Under the pieces are notes generated by a model that was given only the letters and a program-made list of their open reading frames with translations, was not told the origin of the DNA and did no database searches. The translations under genes were made by a program, and so were the position numbers. A stretch of 64,000 bases of DNA from Kibdelosporangium aridum (GTDB lineage: Bacteria > Actinomycetota > Actinomycetes > Mycobacteriales > Pseudonocardiaceae): contig NZ_FWXV01000002.1 in NCBI RefSeq assembly GCF_900176515.1, positions 682,001-746,000 of the forward strand, given 5' to 3'. This document shows, one piece after another, positions 7,524 to 15,850 of this stretch (positions are counted from its first letter, which is position 1; each line of letters begins with the position of its first letter).

Positions 7524-8354
7524 CTAGGCGAGGGTTCGGACGTTGCGGGTTTCCGCAGCCCGGGCGGCGAGGTCGGTGTCCGCTGGGTAGTCCACTTTGG
7601 TCAGGATGAGGCCGTGGGCCGGGGCGACGGTCACTTCGCTGGAACGGGCCTCGGCGGTGAGGAGTTTCGCGGGCCATTCGACCGGGCGCTTTCCCTCTCC
7701 CACGGCCAAAAGGGCGCCGACGAGGCTGCGGACCATCGAGTGGCAGAAGGCGTCCGCGGAGACCTCGGCGACCAGTACGTCGCCTGAGCGGTGCCAGGTG
7801 AGGCGTTGGAGTTCACGGATGGTCGTGGCGCCCTCGCGGCGTTTGCAGAAGGCCACGAAGTCGTGTGTTCCCAGCAAGGTCTGGGCGGCCGCGTTGATCA
7901 AGGACAGGTCCAGCTGGCGCGGCCAGGCCACGATGTGGTTGCGCTGCAAGGGGGACACCACCGCGTCGGACACGCGGTACGTGTAATGCCTGCGCAGCGC
8001 CGAAAAGCGGGCGTCGAAGTCCGGCGAGACCTCGGAGACGCCCAGGATCCGGACATCGCCTGGCAAGGCGCGGTTCAGGCGATAAGCCTCGGGCACGGAA
8101 GGCAGGTCCACGTGGGCGACCTGGCCGGTCGCGTGCACACCAGCGTCCGTGCGACCCGCGACCGTGAGGCGCACCGAAGGCAGGCGGAGAACCTGCGCGA
8201 GGGTGTCCTCCAGGACTCCACACACTGTGCGCCGGGCGGGTTGACGGGCCCAGCCGGAGAAATCCGTGCCGTCGTAGGAAATGTCCAGGCGTACGCGCAG
8301 GAGCCCGCCGTCCCCAGTGGGGGCGACGGGCTCCTGGTCGAACTGATCCGTCAG
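7524..8354 (-). CDS. truA: tRNA pseudouridine(38-40) synthase TruA, probable CTG start
   Basis: TruA isomerises uridines 38-40 of the tRNA anticodon arm. The catalytic Asp is in [10 protein letters not shown] (D70 by this start). The first ATG/GTG/TTG in frame is GTG at 8225, but it would remove the conserved N-terminal strand and [16 protein letters not shown], which is encoded in frame at about 8235-8285. No ATG, GTG or TTG occurs upstream. CTG at 8352-8354 overlaps the rplQ stop as CTGA and has AAGAAGGA just upstream, giving 276 residues, the normal family length. I therefore propose a coupled CTG start. A base error or another non-standard start is possible. It is the last gene of the ribosomal block. 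Confidence 0.85.
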   Translation of the reverse strand: MTDQFDQEPVAPTGDGGLLRVRLDISYDGTDFSGWARQPARRTVCGVLEDTLAQVLRLPSVRLTVAGRTDAGVHATGQVAHVDLPSVPEAYRLNRALPGDVRILGVSEVSPDFDARFSALRRHYTYRVSDAVVSPLQRNHIVAWPRQLDLSLINAAAQTLLGTHDFVAFCKRREGATTIRELQRLTWHRSGDVLVAEVSADAFCHSMVRSLVGALLAVGEGKRPVEWPAKLLTAEARSSEVTVAPAHGLILTKVDYPADTDLAARAAETRNVRTLA

Positions 8355-9013
8355 GACTCGTCCTTCTTCTCGGACTTCTCCTCGGCGGAAGCCTCGGCGC
8401 CCTCGGTGGGCTCCTCGGTCGCGTCCTTGGTTGCGGACTCGGGCGCGTCGGCGTCCTGGTCCTCGACCTTGGTCACGTCGGCGTCCGCCTCAGCCGCGAC
8501 CTCGGTGGTCTCGGACTTCCTGGCGAACTTGGTGCCGCGGGCCTTCTCCGCCTCGCTGGTCACGGTCTTCTCGTTGACCAGCTCGATGATCGCCATCTTG
8601 GCGTTGTCGCCCTTACGCGGCAACGTCTTGACGATCCGGGTGTAGCCGCCGTCGCGGTCGACGAAGAACGGGCCGATCTCGGCCAGCAACCGGTGCACGA
8701 CGTCCTTGTTGCGGATCACCTTGGTGATCTCGCGACGGTGGTGCAGCGCGGCCGGGCTGGTCTTGAAGCCGCTCTCGCTGTACTTGTCCTTGCGCTCGGC
8801 CTCGGGAGTCGCCTTGGCGTACTCCTCGTTGGCCAGGTGCGCGTGCTTGGCCTTGGTGATCAGGCGCTCGGCCAACGGACGCAGCCGCTTGGCCTTGGCC
8901 TCCGTGGTGGTGATCCGGCCGTGCGTGAACAGCGAGGTGGCCAGGTTGGCCAGCAACATCCGTTCGTGCGCCGGAGACCCGCCGAGGCGGCGACCCTTCG
9001 TGGGGGTGGGCAT
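8351..9013 (-). CDS. rplQ: 50S ribosomal protein L17 (bL17), with insertion and acidic tail
   Basis: This 50S protein lies near the tunnel exit. The 220-residue product starts [20 protein letters not shown] and holds the L17 core to about residue 148 ([11 protein letters not shown]). Two features are unusual. About 30 residues (58-88, with [20 protein letters not shown]) are inserted between LITKAK and the HHRRE motif, which are nearly adjacent in mycobacterial L17. The C-terminus (about 165-220) is a long Glu/Asp/Ala tail, a known actinobacterial trait. The stop codon overlaps the proposed truA CTG start. Confidence 0.97.
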   Translation of the reverse strand: MPTPTKGRRLGGSPAHERMLLANLATSLFTHGRITTTEAKAKRLRPLAERLITKAKHAHLANEEYAKATPEAERKDKYSESGFKTSPAALHHRREITKVIRNKDVVHRLLAEIGPFFVDRDGGYTRIVKTLPRKGDNAKMAIIELVNEKTVTSEAEKARGTKFARKSETTEVAAEADADVTKVEDQDADAPESATKDATEEPTEGAEASAEEKSEKKDES

Positions 9014-9058
9014 TTCCTAGCTCCTAGATATGTCCGCTCTTGAGCGTCCACAAGGGAC

Positions 9059-10123
9059 TCAGAGCTGCTCCGTCTCGGCGTAGTCCTGGCCGTCGTCGTG
9101 GCTGGTGTCGACGCTGCTGTCCGCCGCACTCGCCCAACCGCCGTCGGCCGGGTAGTCGGACGCGGCCGCGGTCGGGTCGAACCCGGGCGGGCTGTCCTTG
9201 AGCGCGAGGCCGAGGCTGACGAGCTTCATCTTGACCTCGTCGATCGACTTCGCACCGAAGTTGCGGATGTCCAGCAGGTCCGCCTCGCTGCGCGAAACCA
9301 GCTCACCCACGGTGTGGATGCCCTCGCGCTTGAGGCAGTTGTACGAACGGACCGTCAGGTCGAGGTCCTCGATCGGCATCGCGTAGGCGGCGATGGTGTC
9401 CGCCTCCGCGGGCGACGGGCCGATCTCGATGCCCTCGGCATCGACGTTCAGCTCACGCGCCAGGCCGAACAGCTCGACCAGGGTCTTACCAGCCGATGCC
9501 ACCGCGTCGCGCGGGGTGATCGACGGCTTGGACTCCACGTCCAGGATCAGCTTGTCGAAGTCCGTGCGCTGCTCGACACGAGTCGCCTCGACCTTGTAGG
9601 TCACCTTCAGCACCGGCGAGTAGATCGAGTCAACCGGGATCCGGCCGATCTCGGCACCGGCCTGCTTGTTCTGCACCGCGGGCACGTAACCACGGCCCCG
9701 CTCGACGACCAGCTCGATCTCCAGCTTGCCCTTGCCGTTCAGCGTGGCGATGTGCAGATCGGGGTTGTGCACGGTGACACCGGCCGGCGGCACGATGTCT
9801 CCGGCGGTGACCTCACCAGGGCCCTGCTTGCGCAGGTACATGGTGACCGGCTCGTCCTCCTCGGACGAGACGACGAGCTCCTTGAGGTTCAGGATGATGT
9901 CGGTGACGTCTTCCTTCACCCCGGGAACGGTGGTGAACTCGTGCAGCACACCGTCGATGCGGATGCTGGTGACCGCGGCCCCCGGGATCGAGGACAGCAG
10001 GGTCCGGCGCAGCGAGTTGCCGAGCGTGTAGCCGAAGCCAGGCTCGAGCGGCTCGATGACGAACCGGGACCTGGTCTCGCTCACCGGCTCTTCGGCGAGG
10101 CTGGGACGCTGTGAGATAAGCAC
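9059..10123 (-). CDS. rpoA: RNA polymerase alpha subunit
   Basis: The 354-residue alpha subunit dimerises to nucleate RNA polymerase assembly. The N-terminal domain (about 15-235) contains [20 protein letters not shown], and the C-terminal helical domain (about 255-325) contains [16 protein letters not shown] with the promoter-binding Arg. An acidic tail follows ([16 protein letters not shown]). The gene lies between rpsD and rplQ as in other actinobacteria, 88 bp after rpsD, with a stem-loop in the spacer. Confidence 0.98.
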   Translation of the reverse strand: MLISQRPSLAEEPVSETRSRFVIEPLEPGFGYTLGNSLRRTLLSSIPGAAVTSIRIDGVLHEFTTVPGVKEDVTDIILNLKELVVSSEEDEPVTMYLRKQGPGEVTAGDIVPPAGVTVHNPDLHIATLNGKGKLEIELVVERGRGYVPAVQNKQAGAEIGRIPVDSIYSPVLKVTYKVEATRVEQRTDFDKLILDVESKPSITPRDAVASAGKTLVELFGLARELNVDAEGIEIGPSPAEADTIAAYAMPIEDLDLTVRSYNCLKREGIHTVGELVSRSEADLLDIRNFGAKSIDEVKMKLVSLGLALKDSPPGFDPTAAASDYPADGGWASAADSSVDTSHDDGQDYAETEQL

Positions 10124-10174
10124 TTTCTTCGTTTCCTTCCCTGAGGCACCCGCTATTTGATGCCTGGAAATGGA

Positions 10175-10201
10175 GCCCCGGCGCTATCGGAACGCCGGGG
10201 C
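10175..10201 (-). promoter_or_regulatory. Stem-loop between rpsD and rpoA
   Basis: A perfect 9-bp stem, GCCCCGGCG (10175-10183) with CGCCGGGGC (10193-10201), has a 9-nt loop. There is no U-tract in the direction of transcription, so it looks more like a processing, stability or partial-termination element that sets rpoA level relative to ribosomal proteins than a full terminator. Confidence 0.5.
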
Positions 10202-10211
10202 GTATCAAGTC

Positions 10212-10817
10212 TTACTTCGAGTAGAACTCGACGATCAGCTGTTCCTGGACGGGCACGTCGATCTGCGCCCGCTCCGGCCGCTGGTGCACGAGGATCCGCA
10301 GGTTCGACGGAACGACCTGCAGCCAGGCCGGCACCGGGCGGTCGCCGAGGGTCGCCTTGGCGACCTCGAACGGCAGCGTCGGCATCGACTTCGGCTTCAC
10401 GTCGATGATGTCGAACTTGGTCACCTGGTAGCTCGGCACGTTCACCTTCACGCCGTTGACCAGGAAGTGACCGTGGCTGACCAGCTGGCGCGCCTGGCGA
10501 CGGGTACGCGCGAGGCCCGCGCGGTACACCACGTTGTCCAAACGCGACTCCAGCAGCTGGAGCAGGACCTCACCGGTCTTGCCCTGCTGGCGGACAGCCT
10601 CGTCGTAGTACTTGCGGAACTGACGCTCGAGCACGCCGTAGGTGAAGCGCGCCTTCTGCTTCTCCTGCAGCTGGAGCAGGTACTCGCTCTCCTTGATCCG
10701 ACCGCGGCCGTGCTGGCCGGGCGGGTAGGGGCGGCGCTCGAACGCCTTGTCGCCGCCGACGAGGTCAACCTTGAGCCGACGCGATTTGCGCGTGGCAGGT
10801 CCCGTATAACGAGCCAT
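10212..10817 (-). CDS. rpsD: 30S ribosomal protein S4 (uS4)
   Basis: S4 is a primary 16S rRNA binder that nucleates 30S assembly. The 201-residue product begins MARYTGPATRKSRRLKVDL, lacks the N-terminal Cys cluster (the zinc-free form), and contains the S4 RNA-binding domain at about 90-155 (SRLDNVVYRAGLARTRRQAR, VSHGHFLVNG). It follows rpsK by 23 bp in the alpha operon. Confidence 0.98.
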   Translation of the reverse strand: MARYTGPATRKSRRLKVDLVGGDKAFERRPYPPGQHGRGRIKESEYLLQLQEKQKARFTYGVLERQFRKYYDEAVRQQGKTGEVLLQLLESRLDNVVYRAGLARTRRQARQLVSHGHFLVNGVKVNVPSYQVTKFDIIDVKPKSMPTLPFEVAKATLGDRPVPAWLQVVPSNLRILVHQRPERAQIDVPVQEQLIVEFYSK

Positions 10818-10840
10818 TTGTTCTTACTCCTCCCCGTGCC

Positions 10841-11245
10841 TCAGACCCGGCGCCGCTTGGGCGGGCGGCAGCCGTTGTGGGGCTGCGGGGTCACGTCCTG
10901 GATCGTGCCGACCTCGAGGCCGGCTGCCTGCAGCGAACGGATCGCGGTCTCCCGGCCGGAGCCCGGGCCCTTGACGAACACGTCGACCTTCTTCATGCCG
11001 TGCTCGGCGGCCTTGCGGGCGGCGTTCTCCGCGGCCATCTGGGCGGCGAACGGCGTGGACTTACGCGAGCCCTTGAAGCCGACGTGGCCGCTGGAGGCCC
11101 AGCTGATCACGTTGCCCTGCGGGTCGGTGATCGAGACGATCGTGTTGTTGAACGTGCTCTTGATGTGAGCATGCCCGTGGGAGATGTTCTTCTTTTCCTT
11201 GCGCCGCACCTTCTTGACGGCGCCAGTACGAGACTTGGGTGGCAT
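10841..11245 (-). CDS. rpsK: 30S ribosomal protein S11 (uS11)
   Basis: S11 forms part of the 30S platform and contacts mRNA near the E site. The 134-residue product starts [20 protein letters not shown] and ends with the S11 signature around [18 protein letters not shown]. Its ribosome binding site AGGAGA (11257-11262) overlaps the TAG stop of the small upstream ORF. The usual short rpsM-rpsK junction is expanded here to about 200 bp. Confidence 0.98.
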   Translation of the reverse strand: MPPKSRTGAVKKVRRKEKKNISHGHAHIKSTFNNTIVSITDPQGNVISWASSGHVGFKGSRKSTPFAAQMAAENAARKAAEHGMKKVDVFVKGPGSGRETAIRSLQAAGLEVGTIQDVTPQPHNGCRPPKRRRV

Positions 11246-11260
11246 TGCTTCGGGTTTCTC

Positions 11261-11449
11261 CTACTTTGAAGCGCGAGTGGGTGAAGGAGCGACGGACCCG
11301 CGCCGGATACGAGTACCGGCGTCGAGGTACAGGTCCCGCAGTGCCTCTGGGCGGGCGTTCTGCGGAGCGACGAGGGTGGCCCGCATGGCGGACCGGCCAC
11401 GCCGCGACTGCGTGACGAGCTTGAGCGTCCTGCCGCAGTACTGGCTCAC
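11261..11449 (-). CDS. Candidate small basic protein gene between rpsM and rpsK
   Basis: This is a 62-codon ORF that fills the rpsM-rpsK gap. Its GTG start overlaps the rpsM stop as GTGA (11446-11449), and its TAG stop overlaps the rpsK ribosome binding site. The product starts [14 protein letters not shown] and is strongly basic (11 Arg and 2 Lys against 3 acidic residues), like a ribosomal or RNA-binding peptide. By eye about 80% of third codon positions are G or C, which is compatible with coding but somewhat below its neighbours. I recognise no family. The alternative is a non-coding spacer that happens to be open. Confidence 0.45.
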   Translation of the reverse strand: MSQYCGRTLKLVTQSRRGRSAMRATLVAPQNARPEALRDLYLDAGTRIRRGSVAPSPTRASK

Positions 11450-11826
11450 TTCTTTCCGGCCTTCTTCTTGCCGGCGACCGTCTTCTTCGGGCCCTTGCGG
11501 GTGCGTGCGTTGGTCTTGGTCCGCTGACCGCGGACTGGCAGACCACGACGCCAGCGCAGGCCCTCGTAGCAGCCGATCTCCATCTTCCGGCGAATGTCGG
11601 CCTGGACCTCACGGCGGAGGTCACCCTCGACCTTGTAGTTCTCCTCGATGTAGTCCCTCAGCTTCAGGACGTCCTCGTCGGACAGGTCCCTGACGCGAAG
11701 GTCGGGAGACAACTGGGTCGCGTTCAGCAGCTCCTTGGAGCGGGTGCGCCCGATGCCAAAGATGTAGGTAAGTGCGATCTCCAACCGCTTCTCGCGGGGG
11801 AGGTCGACACCCATGAGTCGTGCCAT
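11446..11826 (-). CDS. rpsM: 30S ribosomal protein S13 (uS13)
   Basis: S13 sits in the 30S head and bridges to the 50S subunit and the P-site tRNA. The 126-residue product reads [20 protein letters not shown] and has the helix-two turn-helix core and the basic C-terminus ([18 protein letters not shown]) that reaches tRNA. The stop codon overlaps the start of the small ORF described at 11261-11449. Confidence 0.98.
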   Translation of the reverse strand: MARLMGVDLPREKRLEIALTYIFGIGRTRSKELLNATQLSPDLRVRDLSDEDVLKLRDYIEENYKVEGDLRREVQADIRRKMEIGCYEGLRWRRGLPVRGQRTKTNARTRKGPKKTVAGKKKAGKK

Positions 11827-11923
11827 TTCGGCGGTTTCTCCTTATGAATTGCTCCAGGTCTGCTCCCTGACCGCCCCGGGATGACTCGGTGAGCCCGGGC
11901 CCCGGCCTGGAGTCCGGGGGTAC

Positions 11924-11944
11924 GCCGGATCCGTGTGATCCGGC
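11924..11944 (-). promoter_or_regulatory. Stem-loop between rpmJ and rpsM
   Basis: A perfect 8-bp stem, GCCGGATC (11924-11931) with GATCCGGC (11937-11944), encloses a 5-nt loop in the 146-bp rpmJ-rpsM spacer. A second GC-rich imperfect hairpin lies at about 11893-11920. No U-tract follows, so a processing or attenuation role is more likely than full termination. Confidence 0.4.
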
Positions 11945-11972
11945 AGGTCATAGGAGGTCCTCTGTGCTGTTG

Positions 11973-12086
11973 TCAGCCCTGGCGCTGCTTGTGACGCAAG
12001 TTCTCGCAGATCACCATGACGCGACCGTGCCGGCGGATCACCTTGCACTTGTCGCAGATCTTCTTGACGCTCGGCTGGACCTTCAC
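11973..12086 (-). CDS. rpmJ: 50S ribosomal protein L36 (bL36, zinc form)
   Basis: A 37-residue protein is read from GTG at 12084-12086 ([20 protein letters not shown]) to TGA at 11973-11975. The zinc ligands C11, C14, C27 and H32 are all present, so this is the C+ form rather than the zinc-independent paralog. GGAGAGCTGAGGC precedes the start. It lies between infA and rpsM as usual. Confidence 0.95.
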   Translation of the reverse strand: MKVQPSVKKICDKCKVIRRHGRVMVICENLRHKQRQG

Positions 12087-12121
12087 GCCTCAGCTCTCCT
12101 GTTCAAGCCTGGTAAAGGTCA

Positions 12122-12343
12122 CTACTTGTAGCGGTAGACGATGCGCCCACGGGTCAGGTCATACGGCGAAAGCTCCACGACGACCCGGTCCTCAGGCAGG
12201 ATACGGATGTAGTGCTGCCGCATCTTGCCACTGATGTGCGCGAGAACCTTGTGGCCGTTCTCCAGTTCAACGCGAAACATCGCGTTGGGGAGAGGTTCGA
12301 CCACGCGACCCTCGACTTCGATGGCCCCGTCCTTCTTGCCCAT
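12122..12343 (-). CDS. infA: Translation initiation factor IF-1
   Basis: IF-1 occupies the 30S A site during initiation. The 73-residue S1-fold protein starts [20 protein letters not shown] and contains [20 protein letters not shown]. The ATG at 12341-12343 has a strong GGAGGAC directly upstream; an in-frame extension to 12391 is not supported. It lies 35 bp before rpmJ and probably has its own promoter. Confidence 0.97.
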   Translation of the reverse strand: MGKKDGAIEVEGRVVEPLPNAMFRVELENGHKVLAHISGKMRQHYIRILPEDRVVVELSPYDLTRGRIVYRYK

Positions 12344-12465
12344 GTCCTCCGCGTTTCGTGACGGTGACTTACTTCGTACTGGGCACGCCAAGACCGGGCA
12401 CGCGAGGGTTCATCAGATGAAAAAACCGCACAACGAGACCGGCGCTACGTGCGCGCCACCAATCC

Positions 12466-12494
12466 AGTGTACGCACCCTGCCATCGGACCCCAA
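12466..12494 (-). promoter_or_regulatory. Probable infA promoter
   Basis: On the minus strand TTGGGG (12489-12494) and TACACT (12466-12471) are separated by exactly 17 bp. The -10 fits TANNNT. Transcription would start about 115 nt before infA. The -35 overlaps a 7-bp hairpin (12486-12505) that includes the stop of the upstream gene and may terminate it. Confidence 0.45.
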
Positions 12495-12504
12495 ATCGGG
12501 GGTC

Positions 12505-12927
12505 CTAGCTGCGGGTACGTCCGACACCCAACCACCAGAGTACGCCGAGAACGGCCCCTGGCGGCAGCAGCGGCCAGAGGAACCACGGGTACGCCGGATC
12601 GAAGTTGATCAGCGACACCATCAGCCAAATCACCAGGTTGATGACGCTGACGGACAGCCAGATGGCGGTCAGCACGCGCATCGCGGTGCGCGCGTGGTTC
12701 GGCTTGGGCGGAGGTGGTGGCGGGGACGGCGGCAGCGGCGCGGGCAGGTCCTTGGTGAGCCCGGCCAGGTCCCGTCGGGTTTTCGTCAACCAAAGATTCG
12801 CCAGACGTTCGTCCAGCTCGTCCAGGGTCAGGCTGCCGTCGCTGTGCGCCAGCCGCAGCCGCGCCTCGACCACCTTGCGGTCGAGGTCGGTCACGCGGAT
12901 CAGGTCAGGGGCGAAGTCATCGGTCAC
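12505..12927 (-). CDS. DUF1707 (SHOCT-like) membrane protein
   Basis: The 140-residue product starts with a DUF1707 module at about residues 8-62 (IRVTDLDRKVVEARLRLAHS, then GSLTLDELDERLANLWLTKT), followed by a Pro-rich linker and two membrane helices (about 83-100 and 113-132). Such proteins are common in actinobacteria and have no defined biochemical role. The GTG at 12927 begins the conserved domain; an upstream in-frame start at 12972 is possible. It lies between map and infA, an unusual guest in this operon. Confidence 0.8.
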   Translation of the reverse strand: MTDDFAPDLIRVTDLDRKVVEARLRLAHSDGSLTLDELDERLANLWLTKTRRDLAGLTKDLPAPLPPSPPPPPPKPNHARTAMRVLTAIWLSVSVINLVIWLMVSLINFDPAYPWFLWPLLPPGAVLGVLWWLGVGRTRS

Positions 12928-13024
12928 CCGGACAATCGTCCCCGGGCAAGACCCGCAGGTGGATGGCGTCATCCCTACGCTTTTGGTGGGGCTGGCCCTA
13001 CCCCACGCCCGCCGTGTCCGCCGG

Positions 13025-13840
13025 TTACTCGGGAGCTGTCAGGATCCAGGGGCCGTCAGCGGTGATGGCGACGCTGTGCTCCCAGTGGGCGGCGCGGGAC
13101 TTGTCGACGGTCACGACTGTCCAGCCGTCGTCGAGTTCGTCCGTGCGGTGGTCGCCGAGGGTCAGCATCGGCTCCACGGCGATGGCCATGCCTTCGACCA
13201 GGCGCGGGCCCTTGCCGGGCTTGCCGTAGTTCGACAGGTACGGCTCCATGTGCATCTCGGTGCCGATGCCGTGGCCGCCGTAGTCGCGGATGATGCCGTA
13301 TTTGACGCCGTCCGCCTTCGCTGAGCGCAGGATGGACTGCTCGATGGCGTGGGAGACGTCCGACAGCTTCGCGCCGACCACGAGGGCCTCTACGCCCGCG
13401 TACAGCGCTGTGCGAGTAGCCTCGGACAGCAGCTTGTCTTCGGGGCGGATCTCACCGGCGGCGACGGTCACAGCCGCGTCGCCGTGCCAGCCGTCGAGGA
13501 TCGCGCCGCAGTCGATCGAGATCAGGTCACCCTCGGCCAGGACCTGGTCGGCGGCCGGGATGCCGTGGACGACCTGCTCGTTCACCGAGGAGCAGATCGA
13601 CGCCGGGTAATCGTGGTAGCCCTTGAAGGACGGCACCGCACCGGCGTCCCTGATCGTCTGCTCGGCGAGCTCGTCCAGCTCCGCCGTGCTCACGCCGGGT
13701 TTGACCGCCTTGGTGAGCAGGTCGAGGGCGCGGGCCACAACCAGGCCCGCCGCCCGCATCGCCTCGAGTTCACCACGGGACTTGATCTCGATCATCGACT
13801 GGCGCCCGCGCAACATGCCGAGCAGACCACCCTTGCTCAC
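13025..13840 (-). CDS. map: Methionine aminopeptidase, type I
   Basis: The enzyme removes the N-terminal Met from nascent proteins. The 271-residue pita-bread fold shows the metal ligands D110 (SIDCG), D121 (HGDAA), His in GGHGIG, Glu in VEPML and Glu in WEHS. The GTG start at 13838-13840 overlaps the adk stop as GTGA. An ATG at 13795 would shorten it by 15 residues, but the coupling favours the longer form. The adk-map pair is conserved next to secY. Confidence 0.96.
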   Translation of the reverse strand: MSKGGLLGMLRGRQSMIEIKSRGELEAMRAAGLVVARALDLLTKAVKPGVSTAELDELAEQTIRDAGAVPSFKGYHDYPASICSSVNEQVVHGIPAADQVLAEGDLISIDCGAILDGWHGDAAVTVAAGEIRPEDKLLSEATRTALYAGVEALVVGAKLSDVSHAIEQSILRSAKADGVKYGIIRDYGGHGIGTEMHMEPYLSNYGKPGKGPRLVEGMAIAVEPMLTLGDHRTDELDDGWTVVTVDKSRAAHWEHSVAITADGPWILTAPE

Positions 13841-14385
13841 TTGTCCAGCGCGTTGAGTACGCGGTTGGTGACCTCGTCGACCTCACCGACCGCGTCGACC
13901 GTCACCACGATGTCGCGGTAGAAGTTCAGCAGCGGCTCGGTCTCCGACCGGTACACGTGCTGCCGGTGGCGGATGACTTCCTCGTTGTCGTCCTTGCGGC
14001 CGCGGCCGAGCAGCCGGGCCACGACCACGTCCTCGTCGATCTGGAACTGGACGACCGCGTCCAGCTTGTGGCCCGACTCGGCGAGGATCTTGGCGAGCAC
14101 CTCGGCCTGCGGGATGTTGCGCGGGAAGCCGTCGAGGATGAAGCCGCCCTTGGTGTCCTGCTCGGCGAGCCGCTCGCGCACCATCTCGTTGGTGACCTCG
14201 TCGGGCACGAGCTGGCCCTCGTCGAGGTACGCCTGGACGCTGCGGCCGAGCTCTGTTCCGTCCCCGATGTGGGCACGGAACAGGTCGCCGGTGGAGATGT
14301 GGGGCACGCCGAGCTTTGCGCTGAGCGTCCCGGCCTGCGTGCCCTTGCCCGCGCCAGGCGGGCCGACCAGAACGAGTCGTGTCAC
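13837..14385 (-). CDS. adk: Adenylate kinase
   Basis: It interconverts ATP plus AMP with two ADP. The 182-residue product has the P-loop GPPGAGKGTQ (about 8-17), the NMP-binding segment PHISTGDLFR, and DGFPRN. It is the short-LID form without zinc cysteines, typical of actinobacteria. The GTG start overlaps the secY stop (GTGA, 14382-14385), so its translation is coupled to that of the translocon. Confidence 0.97.
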   Translation of the reverse strand: MTRLVLVGPPGAGKGTQAGTLSAKLGVPHISTGDLFRAHIGDGTELGRSVQAYLDEGQLVPDEVTNEMVRERLAEQDTKGGFILDGFPRNIPQAEVLAKILAESGHKLDAVVQFQIDEDVVVARLLGRGRKDDNEEVIRHRQHVYRSETEPLLNFYRDIVVTVDAVGEVDEVTNRVLNALDK

Positions 14386-15683
14386 CTGAGGAACCCTTCG
14401 TAGTTACGTTGCATGAGCTGGCTCTCGATCTGCTTCACGGTGTCGAGGCCGACGCCGACCATGATCAGTACCGCGGTACCACCGAACGGGAAGTTCTGGT
14501 TGTTCCCCGATCCAGTCACCGACAGGAAGAAGTTCGGCAGGATCGCGATGATGCCAAGGTAGATCGAGCCGGGCAGGGTGATGCGGCTCAGTACGTAACT
14601 CAGGTATTCCGAGGTTGGACGTCCAGGGCGGATGCCGGGGATGAAGCCACCGAACTTCCGCATCTCCTCAGCACGCTCGTTCACGTTGAACGTGATCGTG
14701 ATGTAGAAGTACGTGAAGAAGATGATCAGCGAGAAGTACACCAGGATGTGCACCCAGCTGTCCTGCTGGACCAGGTAGCTCTGGATCCAGCGCTGCCAGC
14801 CGGAGTCCTGTGCGCCGCCGATCAACCGGGAGATCAGGTCGGGCAGGTAGAGCAGCGACGACGCGAAGATCACCGGGATGACACCGGCCTGGTTGACCTT
14901 CAGCGGCAGGTAGGTCGAGGTTCCGCCGTACATCCGGCGGCCGATCATGCGCTTGGCGTACTGGACCGGGATACGACGCTGGCCCTGCTCCATGAACACG
15001 ACGCTGGCGATGATGGCCAGACCGAACAGGCAGATCACGGTGAAGGTGATCGGGCCCTTGTCCCAGATGATCTTGCCCTCGTAAGGGATGCGCGCCGCGA
15101 TGTTGACGAACATCAGCAGCGACATGCCGTTACCGATGCCGCGCTCGGTGATCAGCTCGCCCAGCCACATGATGACGGCCGTACCGGCGGTCATCGTGAC
15201 GACGATCAGGATCAGGGTGAAGATGCGGTCGCCCGGGATGATGTCCTGCGGGCAGTCACCGAACAGCTGACCGCGGTCGGCCAGCGCCACGATGCCGGTG
15301 GCCTGCAGGATCGCCAGCGCGATCGTCAGGTAACGGGTGTACTGGGTCAGCTTGCCCTGGCCCGCCTGGCCTTCCTTCTTCAGCTGTTCGAACCGCGGGA
15401 TGACCACGGTCAGCAGCTGGATGATGATGCTCGCCGTGATGTACGGCATGATGCCCAGCGCGAAAACGGACAGCTGGAGCAAAGCACCACCGCTGAACAG
15501 GTTCAGCAGGGAGTAGATGCCGTCCTGTTGGACGTTGGCGAGACATGCCTGCACGTTCGGGTACGAAACCCCTGGCGAAGGCAGCAGGGCACCCACCCGG
15601 TACAGCACAATGATCCCGAGCGTGAACAGGATCTTCTTGCGCAGATCCGGCGTCGCGAGAGCCGAGCGGAAGGCGCCTAGCAC
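14382..15683 (-). CDS. secY: Protein translocase subunit SecY
   Basis: SecY is the channel subunit of the general secretion translocon, with ten membrane helices. The 433-residue product starts at GTG 15683 (VLGAFRSALATPDLRKKIL) with GAGGAGG upstream. It contains the plug region (SGGALLQLSVFALGIMPYIT) and the cytosolic loop FNVNERAEEMRKFGGFIPGI that contacts the ribosome. An open extension to 15779 has no family support. In this genome idi and two membrane-protein genes separate secY from rplO. Confidence 0.97.
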   Translation of the reverse strand: MLGAFRSALATPDLRKKILFTLGIIVLYRVGALLPSPGVSYPNVQACLANVQQDGIYSLLNLFSGGALLQLSVFALGIMPYITASIIIQLLTVVIPRFEQLKKEGQAGQGKLTQYTRYLTIALAILQATGIVALADRGQLFGDCPQDIIPGDRIFTLILIVVTMTAGTAVIMWLGELITERGIGNGMSLLMFVNIAARIPYEGKIIWDKGPITFTVICLFGLAIIASVVFMEQGQRRIPVQYAKRMIGRRMYGGTSTYLPLKVNQAGVIPVIFASSLLYLPDLISRLIGGAQDSGWQRWIQSYLVQQDSWVHILVYFSLIIFFTYFYITITFNVNERAEEMRKFGGFIPGIRPGRPTSEYLSYVLSRITLPGSIYLGIIAILPNFFLSVTGSGNNQNFPFGGTAVLIMVGVGLDTVKQIESQLMQRNYEGFLR

Positions 15684-15728
15684 GCAAGACCTCCTCGCGT
15701 CACCGGCATCCTGCCGGCGAACGAATGG

Positions 15729-15806
15729 GCCGGTGATTGCACCGGCGGGAACACAAGCCACGAACGCTTCGGGGCACATTTGTCCCGAAGCGTGTCCTCG
15801 ACTCTA
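15729..15806 (-). promoter_or_regulatory. secY leader: hairpins and a -10-like box
   Basis: The idi-secY spacer holds a 10-bp stem, ACGCTTCGGG (15764-15773) with CCCGAAGCGT (15784-15793), and a smaller one, GCCGGT (15729-15734) with ACCGGC (15741-15746). On the minus strand TAGAGT (15801-15806) fits a -10, but no good -35 is seen. The hairpins could end idi transcripts or act in the secY leader. Confidence 0.35.
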
Positions 15807-15850
15807 ACAGCCTCGTGTGGGGCCTCCGCACCCCCCGTCCGGCGCATTGA

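Noticed and set aside
7138..7677. Minus-strand open frame across the palindrome and repeat region
   Set aside because: It runs through the terminator, the palindrome and into truA in another frame; composition is non-coding.
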